In this document: positions 53,158 through 62,106 of the stretch, one piece after another
Numbering within the stretch: position 1 is the first letter of the stretch
How the letters are laid out: every line of letters begins with the position of its first letter
Origin: JBDXHU01 sp039989475
GTDB lineage: Bacteria; Pseudomonadota; Gammaproteobacteria; Pseudomonadales; Halieaceae
Length of the DNA stretch: 64,000 nucleotides
Direction of reading: 5' to 3'
Assembly (NCBI GenBank): GCA_039989475.1
Contig: JBDXHU010000002.1
Location: 248,001-312,000, forward strand
Translations under genes and position numbers: made by a program
Notes under the pieces: generated by a model
Database searches by the model: none
Seen by the model: the letters and a program-made list of their open reading frames with translations, nothing else
What the model was told of the DNA's origin: nothing

Positions 53158-55056
53158 ATGCTCACACAAATAATAACAAGACTGTTGCTGGCCCTGACGG
53201 TCGGCATTACTACAATGGCACAGGCCGGCTCCCTGCAAACTGACACCGAATCGCGCGTGGTTGCCTTCGCCGATGTGCACGGTGCCTACCATGAATTGAC
53301 CACCTTGCTGCGCGAGGTAGAGGTGATCAACGCCGCTGATGACTGGATCGGTGGCGATACCCACCTGGTGAGCCTGGGCGACCTGATAGATCGCGGCCAG
53401 GATTCGCGCAAGGTCGTAGAACTGCTGATCAAGCTTGAGCAACAGGCCATGGCTGCCGGTGGTGCTGTGCACGTGGTGCTTGGCAACCATGAAGTCATGG
53501 TCATGAGTGGTGACCTGCGCTATGTATCCCGGGCCGAATATGCTGCCTTTGCCGACGATGAAACGGCCGCTGACCGCGAGGCATTATTTGCCGAGTGGTG
53601 GGAAAGTCAGCCCGAACTGGCGGAAGCCGAGGCGAGAGCCGGATTTGACCGACTGTTTCCGCCGGGCTACCTGGGCTTGCAGAAGGCCTATGCGCCGAAT
53701 GGTCATCTAGGCAGTTGGTTAATGCAAAAGCCGCTGGTGATCCGGGTTAATGACCGGCTCTATATGCACGGCGGCATCGCCTCGGTGATAGCAGAATCCT
53801 CGCTGGAAGTGATTAACGGCGATAACAAGCGCGAGTTGGCCGATTACCTGAGCGTGGTTGAGTCGCTGCGTGATGCCGGCCAGTTGGCGAGATATGTGGA
53901 TTTCTGGGGCCGTCGTGATTATTTGAATAGCAAGGCAGAAGCGATATTGGCGGTTGACCCGAAGGCGCGCCCGGCCTGGTTCGAGGATTTCCTGGCCCTG
54001 ACCGAGCTCGAGCAGGCGTTTGTCTTCACTCCGGAAAGCCCAATCTGGTACCGCGGCAACGCCTATTGCCATCCCTACGCAGAGTCCTTCAATACCGAGC
54101 GCATACTCAAGCGCACTGGCACCCGGCAACTGGTACTTGGCCACACGCCAGATCCTCGCGGTGCATCGCAGCGCCTGGATGGTCAGGTGCTGCGCCTGGA
54201 TACCGGGATGTTGAAGGCCGTTTACAAGGGAAAGCCCACTGCCTATATCCTGGAAGGGGACAAGTCCTGGCTGCACTATGCCGGTGACAGCGAGGCGGCC
54301 CAGCCTTTCGGTCGGCAGCGCTCGATCTCGAAGGAACTGTGGGGTCAGACGGATGCCGAGTTGGAGGACCTGTTGCTCAATGGCGCAATCCTGAGCTCAG
54401 AGTTTATCGGTACCGGTGTCACCAAGCCCAAGCGCTTGACCCTGCGTAAAGGGGAGGTCGAAGACTATGCAGTCTTCAAGTACGAGGATACTGAGCCGGG
54501 GCTGGAAACCCGAAAAAGCTATATTGGCCGTCGTCACAATGATGCCGACCGCTACCAGTACGACCCGGCGGCTTATCGGCTCGATCGCATGATTGATTTG
54601 CAAATGGTACCGGTGTCCGTCATCCGCTCAGTGGATGGCGAAGAGGGAACTGTAGGTGCCTGGATACCCAATGCGCTAAATGAGCGTGATCGCCTGGAGC
54701 AGGAGATAGCGTTTACAGGCTTCTGCGCCCAGGATGAGCAATATCGACTGCGCTTCCTGTTCGATATCCTGATCTATAACGAGGACCGCAATCTCACCAA
54801 TATCATCTGGACCCGCAAGGACTTTATGCTGCGCTTTATCGATCACTCGCTGGCCTTCCGCTCAACCGAGCGGCGACCCAAACAATACCGGAAAGTGACC
54901 TTGAGGTTATCTGACCTGTTCCGGGAGCGCTTGCTGGCCCTGGACGAGGCAAGTCTCAGTGCGGAGCTGTCAGCCTGGCTGCACCCGCGTCAGATCGAAG
55001 CCATCATTGCCCGCCGCGACCTCATTCTCAAGGAGGCGGTGCGTACCGACCCCTGA
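53158..55056 (+). CDS. Secreted PPP-like phosphatase fused to an atypical kinase-like domain
   Basis: 632 residues. After a signal peptide (about 1-23) comes a calcineurin-like phosphatase related to Shewanella-like phosphatases: ADVHG (38-42), GDLIDRG (74-80), GNHE (109-112), His204 (YMHGG) and His329 (LGHT). From about residue 400 it has a different fold. A putative Lys441 (AVFKYED) is followed by a helix AAYRLDRMIDL, a VPVSVIR strand, a catalytic-loop-like YNEDRNLTNIIW (Asp543, Asn548) and IDHS (Asp562). This order resembles PI3/4-kinase and Fam20-like kinases. The two halves have opposite predicted chemistry. Confidence 0.8.
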   Translation: MLTQIITRLLLALTVGITTMAQAGSLQTDTESRVVAFADVHGAYHELTTLLREVEVINAADDWIGGDTHLVSLGDLIDRGQDSRKVVELLIKLEQQAMAAGGAVHVVLGNHEVMVMSGDLRYVSRAEYAAFADDETAADREALFAEWWESQPELAEAEARAGFDRLFPPGYLGLQKAYAPNGHLGSWLMQKPLVIRVNDRLYMHGGIASVIAESSLEVINGDNKRELADYLSVVESLRDAGQLARYVDFWGRRDYLNSKAEAILAVDPKARPAWFEDFLALTELEQAFVFTPESPIWYRGNAYCHPYAESFNTERILKRTGTRQLVLGHTPDPRGASQRLDGQVLRLDTGMLKAVYKGKPTAYILEGDKSWLHYAGDSEAAQPFGRQRSISKELWGQTDAELEDLLLNGAILSSEFIGTGVTKPKRLTLRKGEVEDYAVFKYEDTEPGLETRKSYIGRRHNDADRYQYDPAAYRLDRMIDLQMVPVSVIRSVDGEEGTVGAWIPNALNERDRLEQEIAFTGFCAQDEQYRLRFLFDILIYNEDRNLTNIIWTRKDFMLRFIDHSLAFRSTERRPKQYRKVTLRLSDLFRERLLALDEASLSAELSAWLHPRQIEAIIARRDLILKEAVRTDP

Positions 55057-55059
55057 TAG

Positions 55060-56808
55060 CTAGCCGCTGACCACCTTGAGCTTGGGCGCTACGGTGCCCG
55101 GCTTGCGGCGTGCCCGTACCCGGCCATCGGTAGCCGCTGCGGGTGCTTGCTTGAGAGCGGGCGCCGGTTTAGCTGCCGCGGCGGTTTTCTTTACTCCGAC
55201 TTTTTTGGCGGCGGCCCGTTTCACCGGTGCTTTTTTGCTCGCCTTCTTGCGAGCGGGTGCCTTGCCTTTCTTCGCCGCAGCTTTTTTCGCCGGGGTCTTA
55301 CTGGCGGCGGCCGACTTGCGGGCCGCTGCTTTACCGGCGGACTTTTTGCGCTTCGCCGCCTTCTTCGCAGCGGGTTTGGCGCCGCCCATTTGCGTGACCG
55401 CGCCCAGTAATTCCTGGTGGGAGGCCTTGAGGCAGTCAATGTAGAACTCGGGGTCCGGCATGGTCTCGCGGTCACCCAGCACCGACATATTGACCCGGTC
55501 AGACTGTGAGAACACGGTATGGAACAGGCCGACACCAGGTGTCAGTAGCCCCAGCCCCTGATATTGCACGAGCCGGGCACCGGCGCAGAACAGGTCAAAG
55601 TTGGGTCCAGGCACATTGGTGATGACAGTGGAGACATTGAGCGGTATGAAGCGCGACAAGTTGCGATCCGACCACAGGGTGGCGGCGGCCTTGGTCAATG
55701 CAGGACTGAAAACACCGGCAACCTTGATGGTGTCCAGCATGGGGCTGTGTTCGCCAAACTCCTTGGCTTCTGAAGTGCTGGCATGAATGGCTTTGAGCCG
55801 TTCAATGGGATCTGAAATGTCAGTGTGCAGGGAGCTGAAAATCGAGCCAACCTGGTTGTTGTCGTCTGTCTCGCCGCGGCGGGTGCGCAGGTTGACGGGC
55901 AGGCCGGCGGCCAATGCGCCCTCTGGCGTTTCCCCTTTGGCCTCCAGGTAGCCCGCCAGGGCGCCACCAACAATAGCCAGGGCTACGTCGTTTAGCTTGA
56001 CGCCAGTCGTATCCTTGATCGTCTTGAAGTCTGAAATAGGAAAATCAGTGGCCTCAAATACCCGGTGCGGCCCGACCGGAGTGTTGAAGCGGGTCTTTGG
56101 TGCCTGAACGTCAGGCATCGGGATTTCCTTGCGCGCGAGCTGCATGGCGAATTTGCCTATCTCGCGGGTCAGGCCTGCCGCACCCTTGACCATCCCCAGG
56201 CTGTTTTTGACGCGGTTAACCGAGGCGCGCCCCAGCAACTCAGCAGCAGAAGGTTCACGGTCTACCAGCGTGGGTTCATTGCCGTCGCCCAGCGGTTCGT
56301 CACCTGGGTCGGCTTCCAGGTCGTGTAACGCTGCCATGAAAGAGGCGCCGCCGGCACCATCGACCAGGGAGTGATGCATTTTTGTGTAAACCGCAAAGCT
56401 GCCTTCGGGCAGATTGGGGATGTTGTCCAGGCCTTCAATGATGTAGGCCTCCCACAGTGGGCGTGACAGGTCCAGCGGGCGCGCGTGCAGGCGAGCAACC
56501 TGGATGCAGAGCTGTCGCCAGTCACCGGGCTCCGGCAAGGCGATGTGGCGCAGGTGGAATTCGACATCGAAGTTAGCGTCTTTGACCCAGTAGGGGCGAT
56601 CGACGCCGCCCGGTACTTCGACCAGGCGGGTGCGAAACAGGGGTAAGCGACCGAGGCGTTGCTCGAAGTTGGCGATCACCTGTTTAAACCTGACGAAGCC
56701 ACCGGGAGCGGTGGAGGGGTCGTAGATGCCGAGGCCTCCCACATGCTGCGGGGTATTGCCCTGCTCCAGGTTGATGAATGCCGAGTCCAGTATGCCGAGC
56801 TGTTTCAT
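55060..56808 (-). CDS. Wax ester synthase/diacylglycerol acyltransferase with basic tail
   Basis: Esterifies a fatty alcohol or diacylglycerol with acyl-CoA to make storage lipid. The catalytic HHSLVDG is at residues 145-151, preceded by PLWEAYIIEGL; the C-half motif NVPGPNF is present. Residues 476-582 form an Ala/Lys-rich tail without family precedent, with repeated AAKK and KKA blocks like histone H1 or AlgP. Its 3' end lies 3 bases from the phosphatase gene. The tail could bind polyanions such as DNA or polyphosphate. Confidence 0.92.
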   Translation of the reverse strand: MKQLGILDSAFINLEQGNTPQHVGGLGIYDPSTAPGGFVRFKQVIANFEQRLGRLPLFRTRLVEVPGGVDRPYWVKDANFDVEFHLRHIALPEPGDWRQLCIQVARLHARPLDLSRPLWEAYIIEGLDNIPNLPEGSFAVYTKMHHSLVDGAGGASFMAALHDLEADPGDEPLGDGNEPTLVDREPSAAELLGRASVNRVKNSLGMVKGAAGLTREIGKFAMQLARKEIPMPDVQAPKTRFNTPVGPHRVFEATDFPISDFKTIKDTTGVKLNDVALAIVGGALAGYLEAKGETPEGALAAGLPVNLRTRRGETDDNNQVGSIFSSLHTDISDPIERLKAIHASTSEAKEFGEHSPMLDTIKVAGVFSPALTKAAATLWSDRNLSRFIPLNVSTVITNVPGPNFDLFCAGARLVQYQGLGLLTPGVGLFHTVFSQSDRVNMSVLGDRETMPDPEFYIDCLKASHQELLGAVTQMGGAKPAAKKAAKRKKSAGKAAARKSAAASKTPAKKAAAKKGKAPARKKASKKAPVKRAAAKKVGVKKTAAAAKPAPALKQAPAAATDGRVRARRKPGTVAPKLKVVSG

Positions 56809-56950
56809 GCTGTAATGCCTCTATTATTGCCAGTAATCTTGTCTGCTTGCTTAAGCCTCCACCCCAGATACTTCGGTTGTTGTTTTTGGTTTTATGTCGC
56901 CGCGCTGGCACTGACCGGGTGATTCCTGCGCGGGCGAGCTTTATACCCTA

Positions 56951-56970
56951 AATGGCATTGATTCTCAATT
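56951..56970. promoter_or_regulatory. Weak Fur-like box
   Basis: ATTGATTCTCAAT (56957-56969) is an inverted repeat, and its minus-strand form TTGAGAATCAATGCCATT resembles Fur sites. It lies between the wax synthase and the TonB-like gene. Low confidence because the match is partial. Confidence 0.28.
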
Positions 56971-57025
56971 GCGGCAACAGCTTGTTGGCTGCCGGGCTGG
57001 ATTACGCGGCGGGGGTACAGCTATA

Positions 57026-57054
57026 TTGACCGTATTGATCGCCCCCGGGATATT
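57026..57054 (+). promoter_or_regulatory. Predicted promoter for the TPR/TonB-like gene
   Basis: TTGACC at 57026-57031 and GATATT at 57049-57054, with a 17-base spacer. The implied transcription start near 57061 favours the ATG at 57082 over the GTG at 57064. Confidence 0.45.
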
Positions 57055-57081
57055 TTTGGCATCGTGCTGTTCAAAGCAACT

Positions 57082-58374
57082 ATGTGTTTACGCTGCGGAT
57101 CTTCGAGACTCGCGCTGCTGTTATTTGCGGTGGCAGCAATGCTGGCTGCAACACCCCTGCAGGCTCGTGAGCGCGGCGACCTGCCGACTCCCTTCGGCCA
57201 GGGTTTTTACCTTGCCAGCGAGTCTCTGCCCCAGCCATTGCCGCCCCTGCTGAGTGCGCCCGAGGCCGAACAATGGCTTGATCTCATTCAACAGAGCGAA
57301 TGGCAGCTGGGACCTTACGGCGCAGACCTCTCGGAAACCCTGCTGGATGCTGCCAATTATTTTCACAGCCGGGGCGATTATCGTTCCGCCATCGTACATT
57401 GGCGCCGGGCCGTGCACCTGACCCGGGTCAACGACGGCCTCTACAGCGATTTGCAATTGCCGGTGTTGCGACAGTTACTACAAACCTATCTCGCCATGCA
57501 GGACTACGAGTCTGCACATGAAATCCAGGCCTATCTTTACCACCTGCACAAGCAGCAATACCAGCTGGGAGAGACTGCCCATATTAAAGCCACACTCGAA
57601 TATGCCGATTGGCTGCGCCGACGCTGGATGCGCGAGCCCGATAAGGAAAACCTCAAGCCCCTGTATGACATTTGGAGGCTGGTGGACAAGGAAGTGGAGG
57701 ATAGCGAGGAAGCTCCGCTGACGGTTGCGCAGTTGGAGCCTTTGACCTATGCGCAGCTGGATATGCTTTACCTGATCGGTGTCAGCGACCTGGGAATGGA
57801 CCGGGAGGCGGAGATGTTGTTTGGTCGCCAATATGGCCAGTCCCAGGGCGAGATCAGTGTAGAGCGCAGCCAATTGCAGTACTTGCAGCAATCGGCCTAT
57901 GCGCGGGGCAAGAGTCGACTGGAGTTGCTGGATGAAAGGTTGGGCGAGGATGGCGACCCGATCCTGCGGGCGGAGCTGCAACGCAATTTGGGTGACTGGC
58001 ATATGTGGAATGAGTACACGCAGCGCGCGCTGGACAGTTACCAGCGCAGTTGGGAGCTGCTGGCTGCCGATGCCACGGGTAGTCTGCGCCAGCAGTGGTA
58101 CCAGGCGCCGCTGGAGTTACCCGCTGGCGGTGTGCTTTTTCCTGGCGTCCTGGCCGAGGAAGAGTTCAGTAAAAGTGCGCTGGTGGATGCCAGTTTTTCG
58201 GTGACCGCGCGTGGGCAGGCGAAAAACGTGGAGAGTCACGCCCGTGACCCAGAGCGCGAGGGAATGGCTTACCGGGTAACGCGTTGGCTGCGTAACGGCC
58301 GCTTCCGACCCAGGCTCGAAGATGGCGTTGCAGTTGCCACAGATGGGGTGACCCGGGAATACCGCGTTAACTGA
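57082..58374 (+). CDS. TPR protein with TonB-like C terminus
   Basis: 430 residues. A signal peptide (about 1-29) is followed by a helical TPR-like middle (YRSAIVHWRRAVHLTR and similar). The last ~65 residues resemble the TonB C-terminal fold: DASFSVTARGQAKNVES, then VTRWLRNGRFRPRLEDGV. It is probably a periplasmic scaffold or a TonB variant with TPRs. There is no membrane anchor or Pro-rich spacer as in classical TonB. Iron regulation is possible but unproven. The 3' end overlaps the MFS gene by eight bases. Confidence 0.72.
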   Translation: MCLRCGSSRLALLLFAVAAMLAATPLQARERGDLPTPFGQGFYLASESLPQPLPPLLSAPEAEQWLDLIQQSEWQLGPYGADLSETLLDAANYFHSRGDYRSAIVHWRRAVHLTRVNDGLYSDLQLPVLRQLLQTYLAMQDYESAHEIQAYLYHLHKQQYQLGETAHIKATLEYADWLRRRWMREPDKENLKPLYDIWRLVDKEVEDSEEAPLTVAQLEPLTYAQLDMLYLIGVSDLGMDREAEMLFGRQYGQSQGEISVERSQLQYLQQSAYARGKSRLELLDERLGEDGDPILRAELQRNLGDWHMWNEYTQRALDSYQRSWELLAADATGSLRQQWYQAPLELPAGGVLFPGVLAEEEFSKSALVDASFSVTARGQAKNVESHARDPEREGMAYRVTRWLRNGRFRPRLEDGVAVATDGVTREYRVN

Positions 58375-59596
58375 GCAGCTGTTTCGGAAGCTGTTGAGGC
58401 TGACGTCGACTCCACAGCCATAGTGATGCCAGGCCACAGAGCAGTCCCCCGCTAAATAATGACCAGCCTGTGCCAAGCAGGGCGATGGCGCTACCGGCGA
58501 GGGCGGCAATCACGTTGGCGAAGCAGAAGTTGGTGGTCAGTAATCCCTGTACCCGGCCCAGTCCGTATTGCTCAAAGTTATTGGCCATATAGGCGGGGAA
58601 TACGCCATTGGTGACTGCGATAATGGCTCCACAGGCGAGGAATGCGGGGTACAGGCTCTGCGGTCCGGCCAGTGGTAGCAGCATAAATACCAGTGCCAGG
58701 GTCAGGCTGCCGATCCTCACCGTGCCCATTGGGCCAAAGCGGCTCTCCATCGGCGCGACGGCGTACAGACTGCTGATGATCATCGCCAGCGTAATGACCA
58801 CTGTGCCCCAGCCAATGCGTATGCTGTCAAAACCAAAGCGCTCCACCAGCCAAAGTGGGTAAAACTCGTAAAAAGCGTTAAGACCCAGCGTAAACAGGAA
58901 GTGGTAAAAAATTAGTGGCTGCATGGCGCTGACACGCAACAAGCCGATGGAGTTGTTACTGGCAATCACTTGCCAGACACTGGTAGCAGAAGCGTCGTCT
59001 TGCCGGGCCTGGTTGACGATAGCAAAATTGACCAGCGCGGTAGCCAGCAGAGTCATAGCCGCCGTGGCCAGGAACACATTAGCAACACCCAGCGGCATCA
59101 GGTAACCGCCCGCCAGTGGCCCCACCAGCCAGCCTGCATAGGTAGTGGCGTAGAGCAGGGAGATTGCCCGGGTGCGGTCGATAGTGGGATGCAATTCCAG
59201 CGCGATCGCCCTGGAGATTGCGATATTACCCTCACAGATTCCGGTCAGAAACCGGGCCAGTGCAAACAGCGGGTAGTTCTCTATCGCTACTGCATAGCCT
59301 GTCAGTCCATAACCTGCGGCGGCGGCCAGCAGTGAGATGATCAATACCCGCTTGCGTCCATACAGGTCTGACAAGGCACCGATAAAGGAGCTGCCAATGA
59401 GTATGCCCAGCGGATACAAGGCCAGGATAATCCCCAGCAAGATCTTCGGCGGCAGGCCCATAAAATGTGTGAGGGCATTACTGCTCTCAGCTTGCAGGAA
59501 AAACGGGGAAAGCACCGGGTAGGGCAGGGCGATGCCGGCGGTCCCCAGCAGGGATACCAGCATTACCGCATAGAGTGTAGACCGGGCGCTCGCCAT
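58367..59596 (-). CDS. MFS transporter
   Basis: 409 residues with about twelve hydrophobic segments. The loop between helices 2 and 3 has GALSDLYGRKRVLI (the MFS signature). Helix 5 contains PLAGGYLMPLGVANVF. It likely exports or imports a small molecule; the substrate is unknown. It starts four bases after the methyltransferase stop and belongs to the same transcript. Confidence 0.9.
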   Translation of the reverse strand: MASARSTLYAVMLVSLLGTAGIALPYPVLSPFFLQAESSNALTHFMGLPPKILLGIILALYPLGILIGSSFIGALSDLYGRKRVLIISLLAAAAGYGLTGYAVAIENYPLFALARFLTGICEGNIAISRAIALELHPTIDRTRAISLLYATTYAGWLVGPLAGGYLMPLGVANVFLATAAMTLLATALVNFAIVNQARQDDASATSVWQVIASNNSIGLLRVSAMQPLIFYHFLFTLGLNAFYEFYPLWLVERFGFDSIRIGWGTVVITLAMIISSLYAVAPMESRFGPMGTVRIGSLTLALVFMLLPLAGPQSLYPAFLACGAIIAVTNGVFPAYMANNFEQYGLGRVQGLLTTNFCFANVIAALAGSAIALLGTGWSLFSGGLLCGLASLWLWSRRQPQQLPKQLLS

Positions 59597-59600
59597 CTAG

Positions 59601-60218
59601 TCAGGCATTCTCAAGAACCATGAGGGCGCCGCTTGCCGGTACTGGACGACGGGTGCGCCATTCAATGACTTCGGCACAGAAGCGATCTTCGCAGCGCTGG
59701 GCCATTTCAAAAAAGGTCGAGCGCTCGGGGTCGGCGATAATGATTTTCTTGACGCCAGCCTTTACCGCGCGGTTGACCAGGTTGAAGACGGGATTGACCA
59801 GTTCATCCCAGAAGCAGATATCCGCAGCCACCAGCATGTCTATATCTTGCAACTGCCGGCTGGTAATTTTTTCAAAGCGCGATTGCAAGGTGCTGATCGC
59901 AACCCCATTGGCCTCGGCATTCGCTTGCAGGTAGGGAAATACCTGCTGGTCGGCATCTACCGAGACCACATCTGAACGAAATGCCTTAGCGCAGTAAATG
60001 CCAGACATGCCCCAGCCGCAACCGGCGTCCATCACCCGGCGGTAGTGCTCGGGGGGATTTTTCTGCAGGTAATCGATCAGCAGGAAGCTGGATTTCCACA
60101 ACTTGTTGCCATGGATAGAAGGCTGCGCATCGCCCCGCTTTACCCGACGTATGGCGGGGTGGGCCGCAGTCAGCATTTTGACGCCGTGGAATCGATATTC
60201 TGTGCGGCGCTTGGCCAT
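59601..60218 (-). CDS. Class I SAM-dependent methyltransferase
   Basis: 205 residues from the ATG at 60218. Motif I is VMDAGCGWGMSGI, and the acidic end of strand 2 follows in VSVDAD. The motif-IV-like DMLVAADICFWDEL segment suggests a small-molecule methyltransferase of METTL-like type. The substrate is unknown. It forms an operon with the MFS gene, and is divergent from the diguanylate cyclase 101 bases away. Confidence 0.83.
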   Translation of the reverse strand: MAKRRTEYRFHGVKMLTAAHPAIRRVKRGDAQPSIHGNKLWKSSFLLIDYLQKNPPEHYRRVMDAGCGWGMSGIYCAKAFRSDVVSVDADQQVFPYLQANAEANGVAISTLQSRFEKITSRQLQDIDMLVAADICFWDELVNPVFNLVNRAVKAGVKKIIIADPERSTFFEMAQRCEDRFCAEVIEWRTRRPVPASGALMVLENA

Positions 60219-60319
60219 GTGGTACCTGTCAGCAGTTTTTGGTGGGAGGGCAGAGCATACAAACACCGGTGCAGCTGCGTCCACCTCAAGTTATCTCGCC
60301 GCTGACCGATAAGTGCCTT

Positions 60320-62074
60320 ATGAGCCGATTCGTGAAAACCTGGTTTGTTGCCACACTGATAGTTTGTGCTGTCAGCCTGTCTGCCCGGGCTGAGCCCCTG
60401 CAAGTTCAGGGTGACTATCATCCCCTGGCAGATGAATTTGAGTATCTGCTCGATCCGGGCGGAACGCTCACGCTCGAGCAACTGCGCTCCCATCCTGAGT
60501 TATACCCCTTCAAAGACAGTGCAGACAGCAAGCCTCCCGCCGGCTACACGCCCGTATGGCTGCGTTTGACCCTTGGGTTCAGTCCCGAGACGCTGGACAA
60601 GAACTACTACCTGTTTGCCATGGTGGAGAACATATTCGAGGTGCGCATGTACCGGCCCGACGCCAGTGGGGGCTACCATGAGTGGCTGACTGGTAATCAT
60701 TACCCGGCCTCCAGTCGCGAGCAGGACTCGCCGCGTTACGGCTTCAGTATCGATCCCGCTTCCACCCCGACGACAGTCTATATGCGAGTTATTGGCGGAC
60801 CGTCAACCAATAACTTTCCCTGGGTGCTGGTTGAGGAAGAAGCATTCCTGGAAGAGACTCAAATCTATTCCACCTTCAATCTGGTTTGCCTGACAGCGGT
60901 GGGCACCTTGCTATTGTTCAACCTCAGCCTGGCCCTTAGCCTGCGTAAAGCTGAATATACGTTCTATACCATTTATGTAACATCAGTGCTGATGGCCTTG
61001 CTGACCCTGGGTGGCTGGAGTTTTTATCATCTGTGGCCAGATCAACCCTGGCTGAATAGCAGGGCGATGCACAGCTTCAACCTGGTCTCGGCCCTGGCGC
61101 GCCTGCTTGCTGTGGTCAGCTTGTTGCGAATGGCGCAACTAGCGCCGGGCCTGCACCGCTATACGCAGATTGTGCTCGGTGCACTGCTGCTCACCTTGCT
61201 GGTCGTGGTGACCCTCGGTGTGGAAGCCCTCCCTGTATATGCTGCCTCAGTCGTGTGGGGTGTTGGTATAGTCATGGGCTTTGTGGTCTGTGTTTACGCC
61301 ATCAGATTGCGGGTGAGACTGGCTGTGCCGCTGTTAATAGCCCTGTTGCTGCCCGCCCTGGCAGCGGCAGTGCAGGGCGTTTTGACAGTCACTGGTACGG
61401 GTGAGGTCGCTATTGTGATGCGACTGGCCAAAGTGGGTTTTGTGGCCCACGTATTGATGTTTTCACTGTGCCTGGCCACCCAGATCAAGACGGAATCTGA
61501 ATCGCGATTGCTGGCCTTGCACGACGAGCTAACCGGCCTGACCGGGCCCACGCTGCTGCGTGAGCGTTTTGAGCAACTATTATTCCTGTCCCGTCGCAAT
61601 GATTGGAAAATCGCTGTGCTGTTTCTCGACCTGGACGGCTTCAAGCCAGTTAACGACGGTTATGGCCATGCAGCAGGCGACCTCGTGTTGCAGAACGTTG
61701 CCTCGCGTATGCAGTCGCAGCTTCGAAAAACTGACACCGTGGCGCGTCTGGGTGGTGATGAATTTGTTGTCCTGCTGGCTGAATTGGAAGACTTCAGTTC
61801 AGTATCCGTGGTGGCCGATAAATTGCTGGCTGCAGTGTCTGCACCCTACAGAATCGATGAATCCGTGGTGAGCGTCACTGCCAGTATGGGTATTGCCTGT
61901 TTCCCGGACGACGGTGAAGACCTGCAATCCTTGCTGAAACTGGCCGATGGCGCCATGTACCAGGCCAAGGCTGCGGGCAAGAACAACTACCGCTACGTGA
62001 ACGCTGCAGCCATGAAAACGCAGCGATCAACCCAGCTTAAAGTGGTGGCGAGCCAGGGCCCGCTTGCGAGATAA
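60320..62074 (+). CDS. Membrane diguanylate cyclase, 7TMR-DISM sensor
   Basis: 584 residues. A signal peptide is followed by a periplasmic 7TMR-DISMED2-like sensor (WLRLTLGFSPETLDKNYY; MYRPDASGG) and seven membrane helices (about 200-400). A GGDEF domain follows: the active site RLGGDEF is at 476-482, the I-site RKTD at 469-472 and LHDELTGLTG at its start. It makes c-di-GMP from GTP in response to an external signal and can be feedback inhibited. The pLGIC gene follows 32 bases later. Confidence 0.93.
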   Translation: MSRFVKTWFVATLIVCAVSLSARAEPLQVQGDYHPLADEFEYLLDPGGTLTLEQLRSHPELYPFKDSADSKPPAGYTPVWLRLTLGFSPETLDKNYYLFAMVENIFEVRMYRPDASGGYHEWLTGNHYPASSREQDSPRYGFSIDPASTPTTVYMRVIGGPSTNNFPWVLVEEEAFLEETQIYSTFNLVCLTAVGTLLLFNLSLALSLRKAEYTFYTIYVTSVLMALLTLGGWSFYHLWPDQPWLNSRAMHSFNLVSALARLLAVVSLLRMAQLAPGLHRYTQIVLGALLLTLLVVVTLGVEALPVYAASVVWGVGIVMGFVVCVYAIRLRVRLAVPLLIALLLPALAAAVQGVLTVTGTGEVAIVMRLAKVGFVAHVLMFSLCLATQIKTESESRLLALHDELTGLTGPTLLRERFEQLLFLSRRNDWKIAVLFLDLDGFKPVNDGYGHAAGDLVLQNVASRMQSQLRKTDTVARLGGDEFVVLLAELEDFSSVSVVADKLLAAVSAPYRIDESVVSVTASMGIACFPDDGEDLQSLLKLADGAMYQAKAAGKNNYRYVNAAAMKTQRSTQLKVVASQGPLAR

Positions 62075-62106
62075 TCCCGGCTCAGACCAAAGCACAGGGA
62101 AGTAGA

